Source of the DNA: Bacteroidales bacterium UBA5072
GTDB taxonomy: Bacteria; Bacteroidota; Bacteroidia; Bacteroidales; UBA10428
Length of the DNA stretch: 18,488 nt
Assembly: GCA_002415855.1 (NCBI GenBank)
Contig: DIAS01000126.1
Location: forward strand, 5,395 to 23,882
Direction of reading: 5' to 3'
Shown: positions 8,105 to 15,244 of the stretch, piece by piece
Layout: each line of letters begins with the position of its first letter
Numbering within the stretch: position 1 is the stretch's first letter
The notes under the pieces: model-generated
The model's database searches: none
What the model saw: the letters and a program-made list of their open reading frames with translations, nothing else
Told to the model about the DNA's origin: nothing
Made by a program: the position numbers and the translations under genes

Positions 8105-8127
8105 ACCGGAATTGTAAACATTCCGGT
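8105..8127. promoter_or_regulatory. Perfect 8-bp dyad in the waaA/sodA divergent region
   Basis: ACCGGAAT (8105-8112) and ATTCCGGT (8120-8127) are perfectly complementary around a 7-base centre. The dyad is 30 bases upstream of the waaA start and about 75 bases upstream of the sodA start, in otherwise AT-rich intergenic DNA. The GC content of the arms stands out there. It could be an operator for a dimeric regulator serving one or both genes, or a leader hairpin. No -33/-7 promoter pair could be placed confidently beside it. Confidence 0.45.
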
Positions 8128-8201
8128 TTAACAAATGTTATTCCTGCAATACTAATTAAAAATAGTCTAAATAAAAATAAACACAATTAAAAGTAAACGT
8201 T

Positions 8202-8798
8202 ATGGCCTTTGAACTTCCAAAATTAGGATACGAATATGCGGCGCTTGAACCGCATATTGATGCTCGAACCATGGAAATACATTATACAAAGCATCACCAG
8301 GCTTACATAAACAACCTTAACAATGCCATTGCCGGGACCGACATGGAAAATAGGACTCTGGCTGAACTGATGACCGGTGTATCCAAGTTGCCTGTCGCAG
8401 TGAGGAATAACGGCGGCGGGCACTTCAACCATACATTGTTTTGGACAGTTATGACTCCCAACGGCGGCGGGCTTCCCAAAGGTGACCTTTTGGATGCCAT
8501 CAACCGTTATTTCGGATCATTTGATAAGTTCAAGGAGCAGTTTTCCAATGCCGGGATGACCCGTTTCGGATCGGGCTGGGCCTGGCTGATAAAGGCAGGT
8601 GATGATCTGAAAATCACTTCAACGCCTAACCAGGACAACCCGTTGATGGATCTGGCCGAAACAAAGGGCACTCCAATTCTGGGTGTAGATGTTTGGGAAC
8701 ATGCCTATTACCTGAAATACCAAAACAGGCGCAACGAATACCTGGCGGCATTCTGGAACGTGGTAAACTGGGAGGAAGCAGGGAGAAGGTTTAAATAA
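8202..8798 (+). CDS. sodA: Superoxide dismutase, Mn-type signature
   Basis: Converts superoxide to oxygen and hydrogen peroxide in the cytoplasm; 198 residues, normal for the Fe/Mn family, with no signal peptide. Metal ligands: His27, His77, Asp163 and His167, the last two in the family signature DVWEHAYY. The second-shell glutamine lies at Gln144 in PNQDNPL, and the second-ligand helix has glycine (NNGGGHFNHTLFW), the arrangement known for Mn enzymes. Residue placement alone does not prove metal preference. No Shine-Dalgarno is visible before the ATG. The second SOD gene begins 100 bases downstream on the same strand. Confidence 0.95.
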   Translation: MAFELPKLGYEYAALEPHIDARTMEIHYTKHHQAYINNLNNAIAGTDMENRTLAELMTGVSKLPVAVRNNGGGHFNHTLFWTVMTPNGGGLPKGDLLDAINRYFGSFDKFKEQFSNAGMTRFGSGWAWLIKAGDDLKITSTPNQDNPLMDLAETKGTPILGVDVWEHAYYLKYQNRRNEYLAAFWNVVNWEEAGRRFK

Positions 8799-8839
8799 AG
8801 TGGTCAGTTGCAGCCACAACAATCATAGCCTGTTTTTTC

Positions 8840-8870
8840 TTTGAAATCTTCCTTGAATTCACTATCTTGT
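8840..8870 (+). promoter_or_regulatory. Candidate Bacteroidota-type promoter for sodB
   Basis: TTTG (8840-8843) is followed after 19 bases by TATCTTGT (8863-8870), close to the Bacteroidota pattern TTTG-N19-TAnnTTTG though the final TTTG is shortened. It implies a start of transcription near 8875-8880 and a leader of about 20 bases. If real, the second SOD can be expressed separately from the first. The -7 box overlaps the left arm of the dyad at 8867-8896. Confidence 0.4.
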
Positions 8871-8896
8871 GGGTAACAAACTTTAAAAACCCACAA
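8867..8896. promoter_or_regulatory. Perfect 8-bp dyad overlapping the sodB promoter and leader
   Basis: TTGTGGGT (8867-8874) and ACCCACAA (8889-8896) are perfectly complementary around a 14-base AT-rich centre, ending two bases before the sodB start codon at 8899. The left arm overlaps the candidate -7 box. If transcription starts near 8875, the left arm is not in the mRNA, so an operator is likelier than a hairpin. If transcription comes from sodA upstream, the arms could form a hairpin at the ribosome binding region. Confidence 0.45.
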
Positions 8897-8898
8897 TC

Positions 8899-9474
8899 AT
8901 GCCATTCGAATTACCCAAATTGTCCTATGCACCGGATGCTTTACAGCCTTACATTTCGAAACAAACGATCGATTTTCATTATGGCAAGCATCATCAGGCC
9001 TATGTGAATAACCTGAACAACCTGATACCAGGTACAAGATTTGAGCAAGCCACCCTGGATCAGATAATCAAGGAAGCAGATGGGGGCATTTTCAACAATG
9101 GCGCTCAGATCTGGAACCATACCTTTTACTTTGAGAGCTTTTCACCTGCCGGGCCGCGCGAACCGTCGGGCCAACTGGCCACCGCCATCGCCAATTCCTT
9201 TGGTTCATTCGGCAATTTTAAGGAACAATTCACAAAATCATCCGTGACTCTTTTTGGCTCTGGTTGGGCCTGGCTCGTCAGGAAACCCGACGGGTCACTC
9301 GAAATTGTGCAGGAACCCAATGCCGGCAATCCGTTGCGAAATGGTATGGTACCTATTCTGACCTGCGATGTATGGGAGCATGCCTATTATCTCGATTACC
9401 AGAACAGAAGGCCCGATTATCTCCAGGCATTCTGGAACATACTCGACTGGGAGATCATCAGCAAAAGATTTTAA
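8899..9474 (+). CDS. sodB: Superoxide dismutase, Fe/cambialistic-type signature
   Basis: A second cytoplasmic superoxide dismutase, 191 residues. Metal ligands: His27, His74, Asp157 and His161 (DVWEHAYY). The second-shell glutamine here comes from the helix position (Gln70 in GIFNNGAQIWNH), as in Fe enzymes, and the Mn-type glutamine position is replaced by the small-residue stretch NAGNP (141-145). That stretch also occurs in the cambialistic enzyme of Porphyromonas gingivalis as I recall it. So this copy is probably Fe-loaded or able to use either metal. The N-terminus (PFELPKL, HHQAYVNNLNN) is clearly related to the upstream copy, but the middle diverges, pointing to an old duplication or separate acquisition. 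Its stop codon abuts the last codon of the convergent patatin gene. Confidence 0.95.
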   Translation: MPFELPKLSYAPDALQPYISKQTIDFHYGKHHQAYVNNLNNLIPGTRFEQATLDQIIKEADGGIFNNGAQIWNHTFYFESFSPAGPREPSGQLATAIANSFGSFGNFKEQFTKSSVTLFGSGWAWLVRKPDGSLEIVQEPNAGNPLRNGMVPILTCDVWEHAYYLDYQNRRPDYLQAFWNILDWEIISKRF

Positions 9475-11754
9475 TCAGAAGGTAAATCCAAAATTGATGT
9501 ACCAGGTAAGACGGGAGTCCTTGTTATTGCCCGCGAGGAAGACGTTTAACGGACCTAGGGGAGTATTATAGGTAAATCCGCCGCCATAACCGACATGGAA
9601 GGATTCCTTGCTGAACTCAACAAGTGCATCTGTCATTTCCTGAAAACTGTCGGAAGATAGCATGCCGTTGCCCAGGATTTCAAGCTGCAGGTTTTTGTAA
9701 AGCCGGTAATTCATGCCCAGCTTCAGTCGTATGAAATCAGGGCCAATGATCTCGCCAAGGCTATAACCGACAAAGGGGATGTGGTTGCGCCGCAGGTTAT
9801 TTTTGTTACCACCAACAAAGAAATAGTCCGATGCGATGTAGTCATCCGTGCTCAGTCCGAGGGAGAATCCGACATTGTAATTCAATTTGGGTCCCAAGGG
9901 GCCATAATGATCCACATTCACATATAGTTTGCTGAATGATTGCAGCGAGGCATCTGATGCAACCGTATCGGAAAGGTATTTCAGATCGAGCATGGGATTG
10001 TAAATTCCTTTCAGGTAAATCTCCACCTGAGTCCCCTCAAAGGGATAAAGCAGGTCATCCAGGGTATTCATGCCATAACTGGCTGCCAGTCCAAAACCTG
10101 CGAAACCATACCTTTTGAAATTAAAGGCTTCGGGATAAAGCGTTTGCATGGATTTATTAGGGTAAACGGCGGAATATTCGAAAAGCAAACCAATCCCTGC
10201 GCTGTGGTTGAGGTCGAAGCTGTTTTTGATGGAGAGTTCCGTGGTGAAATGATTTTGACGGAGATACCCTACTTCATCTCCATCGAGGTATCCCGGTATG
10301 AGATTGGATTCCAGGCAACTCTCAAAACCTGCCAGAATATTCATTCTGGGTCCGGCATATTTACGGTAGTACAGCCTGGCCTGCGGGTATTCGCTTATAT
10401 CTATGGCTGCAGTCAGTCGGGTGCCGGAGATCAGAAAATTACTCTGTGTATAGTTGATCACCATTCCCGCACCGTAGAAATTGTCATAATGAACGGAGGT
10501 TCTGAATGATGAGGGTGGTTTTTCTTTGGCAATCATGTTGAGTATGAATCCATTGCCATCTTTAACAAACTGGTAGGTAAGCTTATCAAAATACAAAGTC
10601 CCGAATAATCTTTCGATTCCCTCCTGCAGTTCCTGCCGGGTCATGTAGCTGTTTCTCATGATATTCAGCTTGCCGTAAACCAGGCTTTGGTCATAAAAAT
10701 GCAAATCATTTACCCTGACCTTTGTAACAAAAATGCTGTCTCTTTCGGGGAGGGGAGCCGGCTTGTCTGGTTTGCCATAGGATCTGAGACTGTCGGCCAG
10801 TGCTTTCAGCTCACGGAAATGTTCCCGGGCAACTGTTTCCCCTGCTTTTTCAATTTCCGCACTCTTGTTAAAATCAGCCGATGTATAACCAGGCAATTCA
10901 AGGCCGATTAACAGGTCAACCTTGCGGGCCTGTTCTTTCGAATCGTAAATTCCATAGCTGCCGGTTGCCCGGCTCAGGATCTTGTCCAGGGAATTCAGGT
11001 CGCTGGAGGTGACATTTTCATTAAATCCTGTGTACACACCGATCACAATGTCTGCGCCCATCTGCAACACTTCGTCAACGGGGAAGTTTCTGATCACACC
11101 ACCATCGACAATTACCCTGCTGGTATCAAGTACCACAGGAGTGAAAACACTCGGAATGGCCATGCTGGCCCTCAAAGCCAAGGCCAAATCCCCGGAATCG
11201 AAGTCGACAATTTCGCCATTGATGATATCTGTACCTACGCATCGGAAAGGATAGGTGAAATTGTCAAATGAATCGATGCCTGCGGTTCTCCAAGTTAATC
11301 CCGATAATAAAAGCGACAGATTCTGACCTTCAAGCAATCCGGGGGGGAGCATGACCTTTTTCTGGCGCACTGGTAGTTCAATCAGGTAACGCTTGTAATC
11401 ATGTTTCTCATCGAGGGCGATGTTTCGAAGAGGAATATTGTCGGATAGCAGCACCGACCAGTCTATGCTGTTATTGAGCTTAGAGAGGTCAGCAGCTGAA
11501 TAACCTATGGCATAAAGGCCTCCAACGATACTTCCCATACTGGTTCCGCTGATGTAATCAGGCACAATACCCGCTTCCTCCAAAACTTTCAGAACGCCAA
11601 TGTGGGCAAGTCCCTTTGCCCCCCCTCCGCTAAGAACCAGCCCGATCTTTGGCCTGTGTTTGGTTGTATCCTGCGCAGGCAAACGTGTACCGGATGTATA
11701 AACCAGTAACAGGATGGAAAAAGCAAAGGTGATTCTAAGTGTTGACCCTAACAT
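9475..11754 (-). CDS. Patatin-like phospholipase with POTRA and BamA-type outer membrane barrel
   Basis: A 759-residue predicted outer membrane lipase. Order: signal peptide (about 1-28); patatin domain (about 35-245) with oxyanion loop SGGGAKG (42-48), nucleophile Ser72 in GTSMG and catalytic Asp217 in DGG; a linker; one POTRA-like domain (about 342-412); and a C-terminal beta-barrel (about 418-759) with alternating hydrophobic strands ending in phenylalanine (INFGFTF). All patatin catalytic elements are present. The architecture matches type Vd autotransporter-like proteins such as PlpD and FplA, although Bacteroidota versions may keep the patatin domain periplasmic. The likely reaction is hydrolysis of phospholipid acyl esters. 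It begins 47 bases after the PKD gene and is likely last in a minus-strand operon. No clear Shine-Dalgarno precedes the ATG. Confidence 0.92.
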   Translation of the reverse strand: MLGSTLRITFAFSILLLVYTSGTRLPAQDTTKHRPKIGLVLSGGGAKGLAHIGVLKVLEEAGIVPDYISGTSMGSIVGGLYAIGYSAADLSKLNNSIDWSVLLSDNIPLRNIALDEKHDYKRYLIELPVRQKKVMLPPGLLEGQNLSLLLSGLTWRTAGIDSFDNFTYPFRCVGTDIINGEIVDFDSGDLALALRASMAIPSVFTPVVLDTSRVIVDGGVIRNFPVDEVLQMGADIVIGVYTGFNENVTSSDLNSLDKILSRATGSYGIYDSKEQARKVDLLIGLELPGYTSADFNKSAEIEKAGETVAREHFRELKALADSLRSYGKPDKPAPLPERDSIFVTKVRVNDLHFYDQSLVYGKLNIMRNSYMTRQELQEGIERLFGTLYFDKLTYQFVKDGNGFILNMIAKEKPPSSFRTSVHYDNFYGAGMVINYTQSNFLISGTRLTAAIDISEYPQARLYYRKYAGPRMNILAGFESCLESNLIPGYLDGDEVGYLRQNHFTTELSIKNSFDLNHSAGIGLLFEYSAVYPNKSMQTLYPEAFNFKRYGFAGFGLAASYGMNTLDDLLYPFEGTQVEIYLKGIYNPMLDLKYLSDTVASDASLQSFSKLYVNVDHYGPLGPKLNYNVGFSLGLSTDDYIASDYFFVGGNKNNLRRNHIPFVGYSLGEIIGPDFIRLKLGMNYRLYKNLQLEILGNGMLSSDSFQEMTDALVEFSKESFHVGYGGGFTYNTPLGPLNVFLAGNNKDSRLTWYINFGFTF

Positions 11755-11801
11755 AATTGGTAATATCTTGCTGAGCAGCTTGCGATTTCAGTTATCACGC
11801 A

Positions 11802-12644
11802 TCACTTGTACATATAAAGAAATCCTGTTTTTGAATAACGTTTGTTAGGGTCACCCTTAAGCGCTTCAATAGCATAAAAATAGATACCGGGATTCAGCTG
11901 CTGACCCGATGCAGTTCTGCCATCCCAGGTGATGGTAGTGCCTTCGGCTTCGAAAACAAGTATACCTGCGCGGGTAAAGATCCTGACCTTTATCGGGAAG
12001 CCCCCATTGCTGGTGATCAGGAAGAGATCATTGACAAAATCATCGTTTGGTGAGAACACGTTCTGCACCGTAATATCTTCCATCACCAGTACTTCCTGTA
12101 CCGTGATGCTTGAGCAACCCAGATCATCCGTAACGGTCAATGCAACCGTGAACGTGTCCATGGACGGGAAAGTGACAATCTGACGCGGACCGGTACGGGG
12201 TGAAAAAGTTTCAATGTCCCAGGTGAAGGTATAACTTACACCTGGATCCAGGGGCTCCGAATGTTCAAATACATAAACATTGTAGGTCACCGAATCATAA
12301 TAGGTAAAATTGGCTGGTACAGTATGGTGAACGGTGATCATATCAGTTTTAAGGATCGTCTGGTCAGTGTTGCCGTTAAATATAAGGGCCGGGGAATAAA
12401 CACCCGGTACGGAGTAGACTACCGTATCCGGATCTTCGAGGTTGCTGGTTTCGCCGTTGCCAAAATTCCAGTAGAAGCTGTCAACCGTATCAATTGTAGC
12501 CGTTGTTGTAAAACGGAATTTGACCTTCATAGGCGTGCAACCTTCTGTACTGCTTGCTGTAAAATTGCAAACCTGACCGGTAGCTGAAAACATCATGACC
12601 GAGATCAGCAGATAGAATACTATGAATGGTTTACGGAGGTGCAC
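11802..12644 (-). CDS. PKD-repeat secreted protein with type IX secretion type B sorting domain
   Basis: A 280-residue exported protein. The start is GTG at 12644, four bases after the stop of the upstream permease gene; no better ATG precedes the signal peptide (about 1-23, ending SATGQ). Next come a PKD domain (about 27-107, motif WNFGNG at 59-64, then GVYSPALIF) and a second PKD-like domain (about 110-190, with TWDIETF and DTFTVALTVTDDLG). The last 90 residues are a gliding-motility-associated C-terminal domain: NVFSPNDDFVNDLF (195-208), VRIFTRAGILVFEAEG, TWDGRTASGQQLNPGIYFY, ending in KTGFLYMYK. This domain directs export through the type IX system and surface attachment or release. The protein is mostly adhesion-type modules with no enzyme domain. 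The genome should therefore carry a full type IX apparatus elsewhere. Confidence 0.9.
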   Translation of the reverse strand: MHLRKPFIVFYLLISVMMFSATGQVCNFTASSTEGCTPMKVKFRFTTTATIDTVDSFYWNFGNGETSNLEDPDTVVYSVPGVYSPALIFNGNTDQTILKTDMITVHHTVPANFTYYDSVTYNVYVFEHSEPLDPGVSYTFTWDIETFSPRTGPRQIVTFPSMDTFTVALTVTDDLGCSSITVQEVLVMEDITVQNVFSPNDDFVNDLFLITSNGGFPIKVRIFTRAGILVFEAEGTTITWDGRTASGQQLNPGIYFYAIEALKGDPNKRYSKTGFLYMYK

Positions 12645-12648
12645 TTTT

Positions 12649-13758
12649 TCAGATGTTCTTGGTTAGCGATTGCACAAATTTAAAATTATTCAGGAACTCT
12701 TTGGCAAATACCCGGAGCACGGTATAGGCCGGAACTGCCAGGATCATTCCGGCCAGTCCGCCGATACTGCCAGCCATCAGAAAGATAAGGAAAATCTCAA
12801 GGGGATGGGCGTAAACGCTGTTTGAGTAAACATAGGGCTGAATAAACCAGTTATCAATGAATTGTACGATCATGAAAACAACAACGGTTAGGGCAGCCGT
12901 AACCATTAAATTACCGTCGCCTGCACGGGTGAGGAAAGTTACCATGCCTGTGAAAACGCCCAGTAAGGTCCCGATTACAGGTCCAAGGTAGGGAATTATA
13001 TTGAAAATACCGGCTAAAAAACCAATCAGCAATGCATCTCTGAAAGGGAAACCTATGATGATCAGCCCCAGGGTGCTTAAAAAGACTACGGCACTTACCT
13101 CTATAACCACACCTATAAAATACCTCGAAAGGAGCTTCTGGGTTGAATGCATGGCATTGCTGACAGCTTGCGTACTTTTATCGGGGAACAGGAGCAGGAA
13201 ATTCCTGGCAAACATCTTTTCATCTTTCAGAAAGAAAAAGGTTATGAAAGCAATGGAGAAGAAAGCTACCGTGATATTCCCCAGCCAGCCGGCTACAGAT
13301 CCAAAAACGGAAGCCACCTGGTTGATGTTAATTTTCGACATCACACGGCGCAGGAGATCTTCGAGGGAAAAATAATCAACGGGCTTAATTTTATATTTGT
13401 TGATGAATTGTTCAAAAGCCGTAACGGGACCGCTGAATTCCTGCAAGATACGTTGCGGATCAATCGACGACAGTGCATTAACTTTGCTGACGATCAGCGG
13501 TATGAACAAGCCAAAAAACGACAGGATGACGGCAATCAGCAGTATCAGCGTGATCACGGCCCGGACACCCGGGGGCAGGCACAGCCTTCTGAAGCGGATC
13601 TTTTCAAGCAGGTCGAAAACAGGCCGGCCGATCAGGGCAAATACCAGGGAGGCAATAATGTAAATGACAATATTGCTGAAATACCAGAGCAGGAAGGCCA
13701 AAACTACTATTGCCACCGCGGTTATAATATATCGGACAGTCCTGCTCATGTTGAACAA
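12649..13758 (-). CDS. AI-2E family transporter (PerM/YdiK-like permease)
   Basis: A 369-residue inner membrane protein of the AI-2E transporter family. The pattern is typical: two close N-terminal helices (about 8-45), a third helix (about 65-92), a soluble stretch of about 60 residues, then a C-terminal set of helices. The diagnostic segment GFPFRDALLIGFLAGIFN leads into IIPYLGP (254-260) and GTLLGVFTG, followed by QFIDNWFIQPYVYS (299-312). Family members have been linked to autoinducer-2 export, sodium/proton antiport and other roles, so the substrate is not known from family alone. The start at 13758 could instead be Met4. It is the first gene of the minus-strand run towards the PKD and patatin genes, and is divergent from thyA. 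Confidence 0.93.
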   Translation of the reverse strand: MFNMSRTVRYIITAVAIVVLAFLLWYFSNIVIYIIASLVFALIGRPVFDLLEKIRFRRLCLPPGVRAVITLILLIAVILSFFGLFIPLIVSKVNALSSIDPQRILQEFSGPVTAFEQFINKYKIKPVDYFSLEDLLRRVMSKININQVASVFGSVAGWLGNITVAFFSIAFITFFFLKDEKMFARNFLLLFPDKSTQAVSNAMHSTQKLLSRYFIGVVIEVSAVVFLSTLGLIIIGFPFRDALLIGFLAGIFNIIPYLGPVIGTLLGVFTGMVTFLTRAGDGNLMVTAALTVVVFMIVQFIDNWFIQPYVYSNSVYAHPLEIFLIFLMAGSIGGLAGMILAVPAYTVLRVFAKEFLNNFKFVQSLTKNI

Positions 13759-13766
13759 TTATTCGC

Positions 13767-13797
13767 TAAAAGTACTAAAAATTTGATGCCGCCTCAA
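13767..13797 (-). promoter_or_regulatory. Candidate promoter for the AI-2E/PKD/patatin operon
   Basis: On the minus strand TTG (13797-13795) is followed after 20 bases by TACTTTTA (13774-13767), one mismatch from the Bacteroidota -7 consensus TAnnTTTG. The -7 box lies just upstream of the start codon at 13758, giving an almost leaderless transcript, which weakens the call. The intergenic region is AT-rich, so chance matches are expected. Confidence 0.28.
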
Positions 13798-13865
13798 TGT
13801 TAATTACTTAAAAGAAATCAACACGTGTAAATAACTTTGTCCGGCCTCTCATGGCCAATGACCAT

Positions 13866-13873
13866 ATCTTTAT
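13866..13873 (+). promoter_or_regulatory. Candidate -7 box for thyA
   Basis: TATCTTTA matches TAnnTTTG at all fixed positions except the last and lies 34 bases before the thyA start. A TTTG occurs at 13837-13840, but the 25-base spacing is longer than the usual 19-21, so the pair is uncertain. Confidence 0.35.
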
Positions 13874-13907
13874 TACTTTTACACTTCGCATTTTTTAGTT
13901 CAAGCGG

Positions 13908-14702
13908 ATGAAACAATACCTGGATTTACTGCAGCATGTCCTGGATAACGGGGCGGAAAAAAATGACAGGACCGGAACAGGAACCCTGAGTGTTTTTGGT
14001 TACCAAATGCGTTTTGATCTGGATGACGGATTTCCCCTCATGACTACCAAGAAGCTTCACCTGAGGTCCATCATCTATGAACTGCTGTGGTTTCTGAAGG
14101 GCGATACGAATGTTAAATATTTGAATGACAATAATGTAAGTATCTGGAATGAATGGGCCGACCAGGATGGAAACCTTGGACATATTTACGGCTACCAGTG
14201 GCGCAGCTGGCCCGATTACATCGGTGGCTCTGTTGATCAGATCGAGCTGCTGATCCGGTCGCTTAGGGAAAATCCCGATTCACGCAGGCACCTTGTGAGT
14301 GCCTGGAATGTTGCTGATCTGAAAAACATGGCCCTGCCTCCCTGCCACGTGCTTTTTCAGTTTTACGTTGCAAAAGGCAGGTTGTCCTGTCAGCTTTATC
14401 AGCGAAGTGCCGATATTTTCATTGGCGTTCCTTTTAATATCGCGTCCTATTCGCTCCTGCTGCTGATGGTGGCACAGGTTACCGGGTTGAAACCAGGGGA
14501 ATTCATTCATACGCTTGGAGATGCACATATTTACAAGAATCATATTGACCAGGTCAGGCTGCAGCTTGTACGAACGCCCCGTCCGTTGCCCGTTATGCAA
14601 CTTAATTCTGCGGTAAACGATATCAATGGATTCTCATTTCAGGATTTTATCCTGGAGAATTATGATCCCCACCCGCATATCAAGGGAGCAATTTCGGTGT
14701 AA
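13908..14702 (+). CDS. thyA: Thymidylate synthase
   Basis: Methylates dUMP to dTMP using methylenetetrahydrofolate, which is oxidised to dihydrofolate. The protein has 264 residues, identical in length to the E. coli enzyme. The catalytic cysteine falls at Cys146 in ALPPCHVLFQFYV, the same position as in E. coli. Other landmarks: NDRTGTGT (19-26), PLMTTKKLHLRSI (43-55), ELLWFLKGDTN (58-68), IWNEWAD (79-85), YGYQWR, the phosphate-binding SRRHLVSAWN (125-134), QRSAD and the C-terminal HPHIKGAISV. No Shine-Dalgarno is evident. The dihydrofolate reductase gene follows after 10 bases, coupling production and recycling of dihydrofolate. Confidence 0.98.
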   Translation: MKQYLDLLQHVLDNGAEKNDRTGTGTLSVFGYQMRFDLDDGFPLMTTKKLHLRSIIYELLWFLKGDTNVKYLNDNNVSIWNEWADQDGNLGHIYGYQWRSWPDYIGGSVDQIELLIRSLRENPDSRRHLVSAWNVADLKNMALPPCHVLFQFYVAKGRLSCQLYQRSADIFIGVPFNIASYSLLLLMVAQVTGLKPGEFIHTLGDAHIYKNHIDQVRLQLVRTPRPLPVMQLNSAVNDINGFSFQDFILENYDPHPHIKGAISV

Positions 14703-14712
14703 TGTTTTAACC

Positions 14713-15207
14713 ATGAAGAGGATTTCAATCATTGTAGCTATTGCCGATAACAATGGCATTGGGAAGAACAACAAGCTTCTGTGTCATATTCCGGCTGATC
14801 TGAAGCGTTTCAGGCTGATTACTACGGGGCATACCGTTGTTATGGGCAAGAATACTTTTTTTTCTCTACCCGGGGGCCCTTTAAAGAACAGGAGGAATCT
14901 CGTAATTTCAGACAATCACGATGACCGGTTTGAAGGATGTGAAACAGTTTTCTCCATAGCGGAGGCCATTGAACGGTGTGATGATAATAAGGAAAACTTT
15001 GTAATCGGCGGTGCCTCGGTTTACCGGCAATTTCTACCGATTGCCTCAAGGCTGTACCTCACCAGGGTGCATCATTCTTTTGAAGCAGATACTTTCTTTC
15101 CGGAAATCAATCCCGGTGAATGGGAGGAGATTTCCAGGGAAGTGCCTGAAAAAATAGGTGACATGGATTTTGATTATGAATTTATTGTTTTACAGAGAAA
15201 AGATTAA
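14713..15207 (+). CDS. folA: Dihydrofolate reductase
   Basis: Reduces dihydrofolate to tetrahydrofolate with NADPH, regenerating the cofactor that the upstream thymidylate synthase oxidises. The start at 14713 gives 164 residues, normal for the bacterial enzyme; a longer frame from 14626 would overlap thyA. Motifs: IVAIADNNGIGKNNKLLCHIP (7-27, the Met20-loop region), DLKRFR (29-34), HTVVMGKNTFFSLPGGPLKN (40-59), FVIGGASVYRQFLP (NADPH-binding, about 95-108), and LTRVHHSFEADTFFPEI. In position 27-30 the acidic active-site residue is supplied by PADLKRF, as usual. No resistance-type feature is apparent. Confidence 0.97.
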   Translation: MKRISIIVAIADNNGIGKNNKLLCHIPADLKRFRLITTGHTVVMGKNTFFSLPGGPLKNRRNLVISDNHDDRFEGCETVFSIAEAIERCDDNKENFVIGGASVYRQFLPIASRLYLTRVHHSFEADTFFPEINPGEWEEISREVPEKIGDMDFDYEFIVLQRKD

Positions 15208-15212
15208 CTTTA
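15185..15212 (+). promoter_or_regulatory. Candidate promoter for the DUF2147 gene
   Basis: TTG (15185-15187) is followed after 17 bases by TAACTTTA (15205-15212), one mismatch from TAnnTTTG. The -7 box overlaps the folA stop codon and lies 32 bases upstream of the next start, suggesting that the DUF2147 gene may have its own promoter. Spacing is at the short end of the known range. Confidence 0.3.
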
Positions 15213-15244
15213 TTCTAGATTGTCTTACCTTAAACTTATTCATT

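Noticed and set aside
13147..13803. 218-residue plus-strand open frame
   Set aside because: It is antisense to the AI-2E permease gene; its charged, low-complexity translation is a shadow of the membrane-protein codons.
13908..15207. thyA-folA pair as a novel arrangement
   Set aside because: Adjacent thymidylate synthase and dihydrofolate reductase genes are widespread in bacteria and functionally expected.
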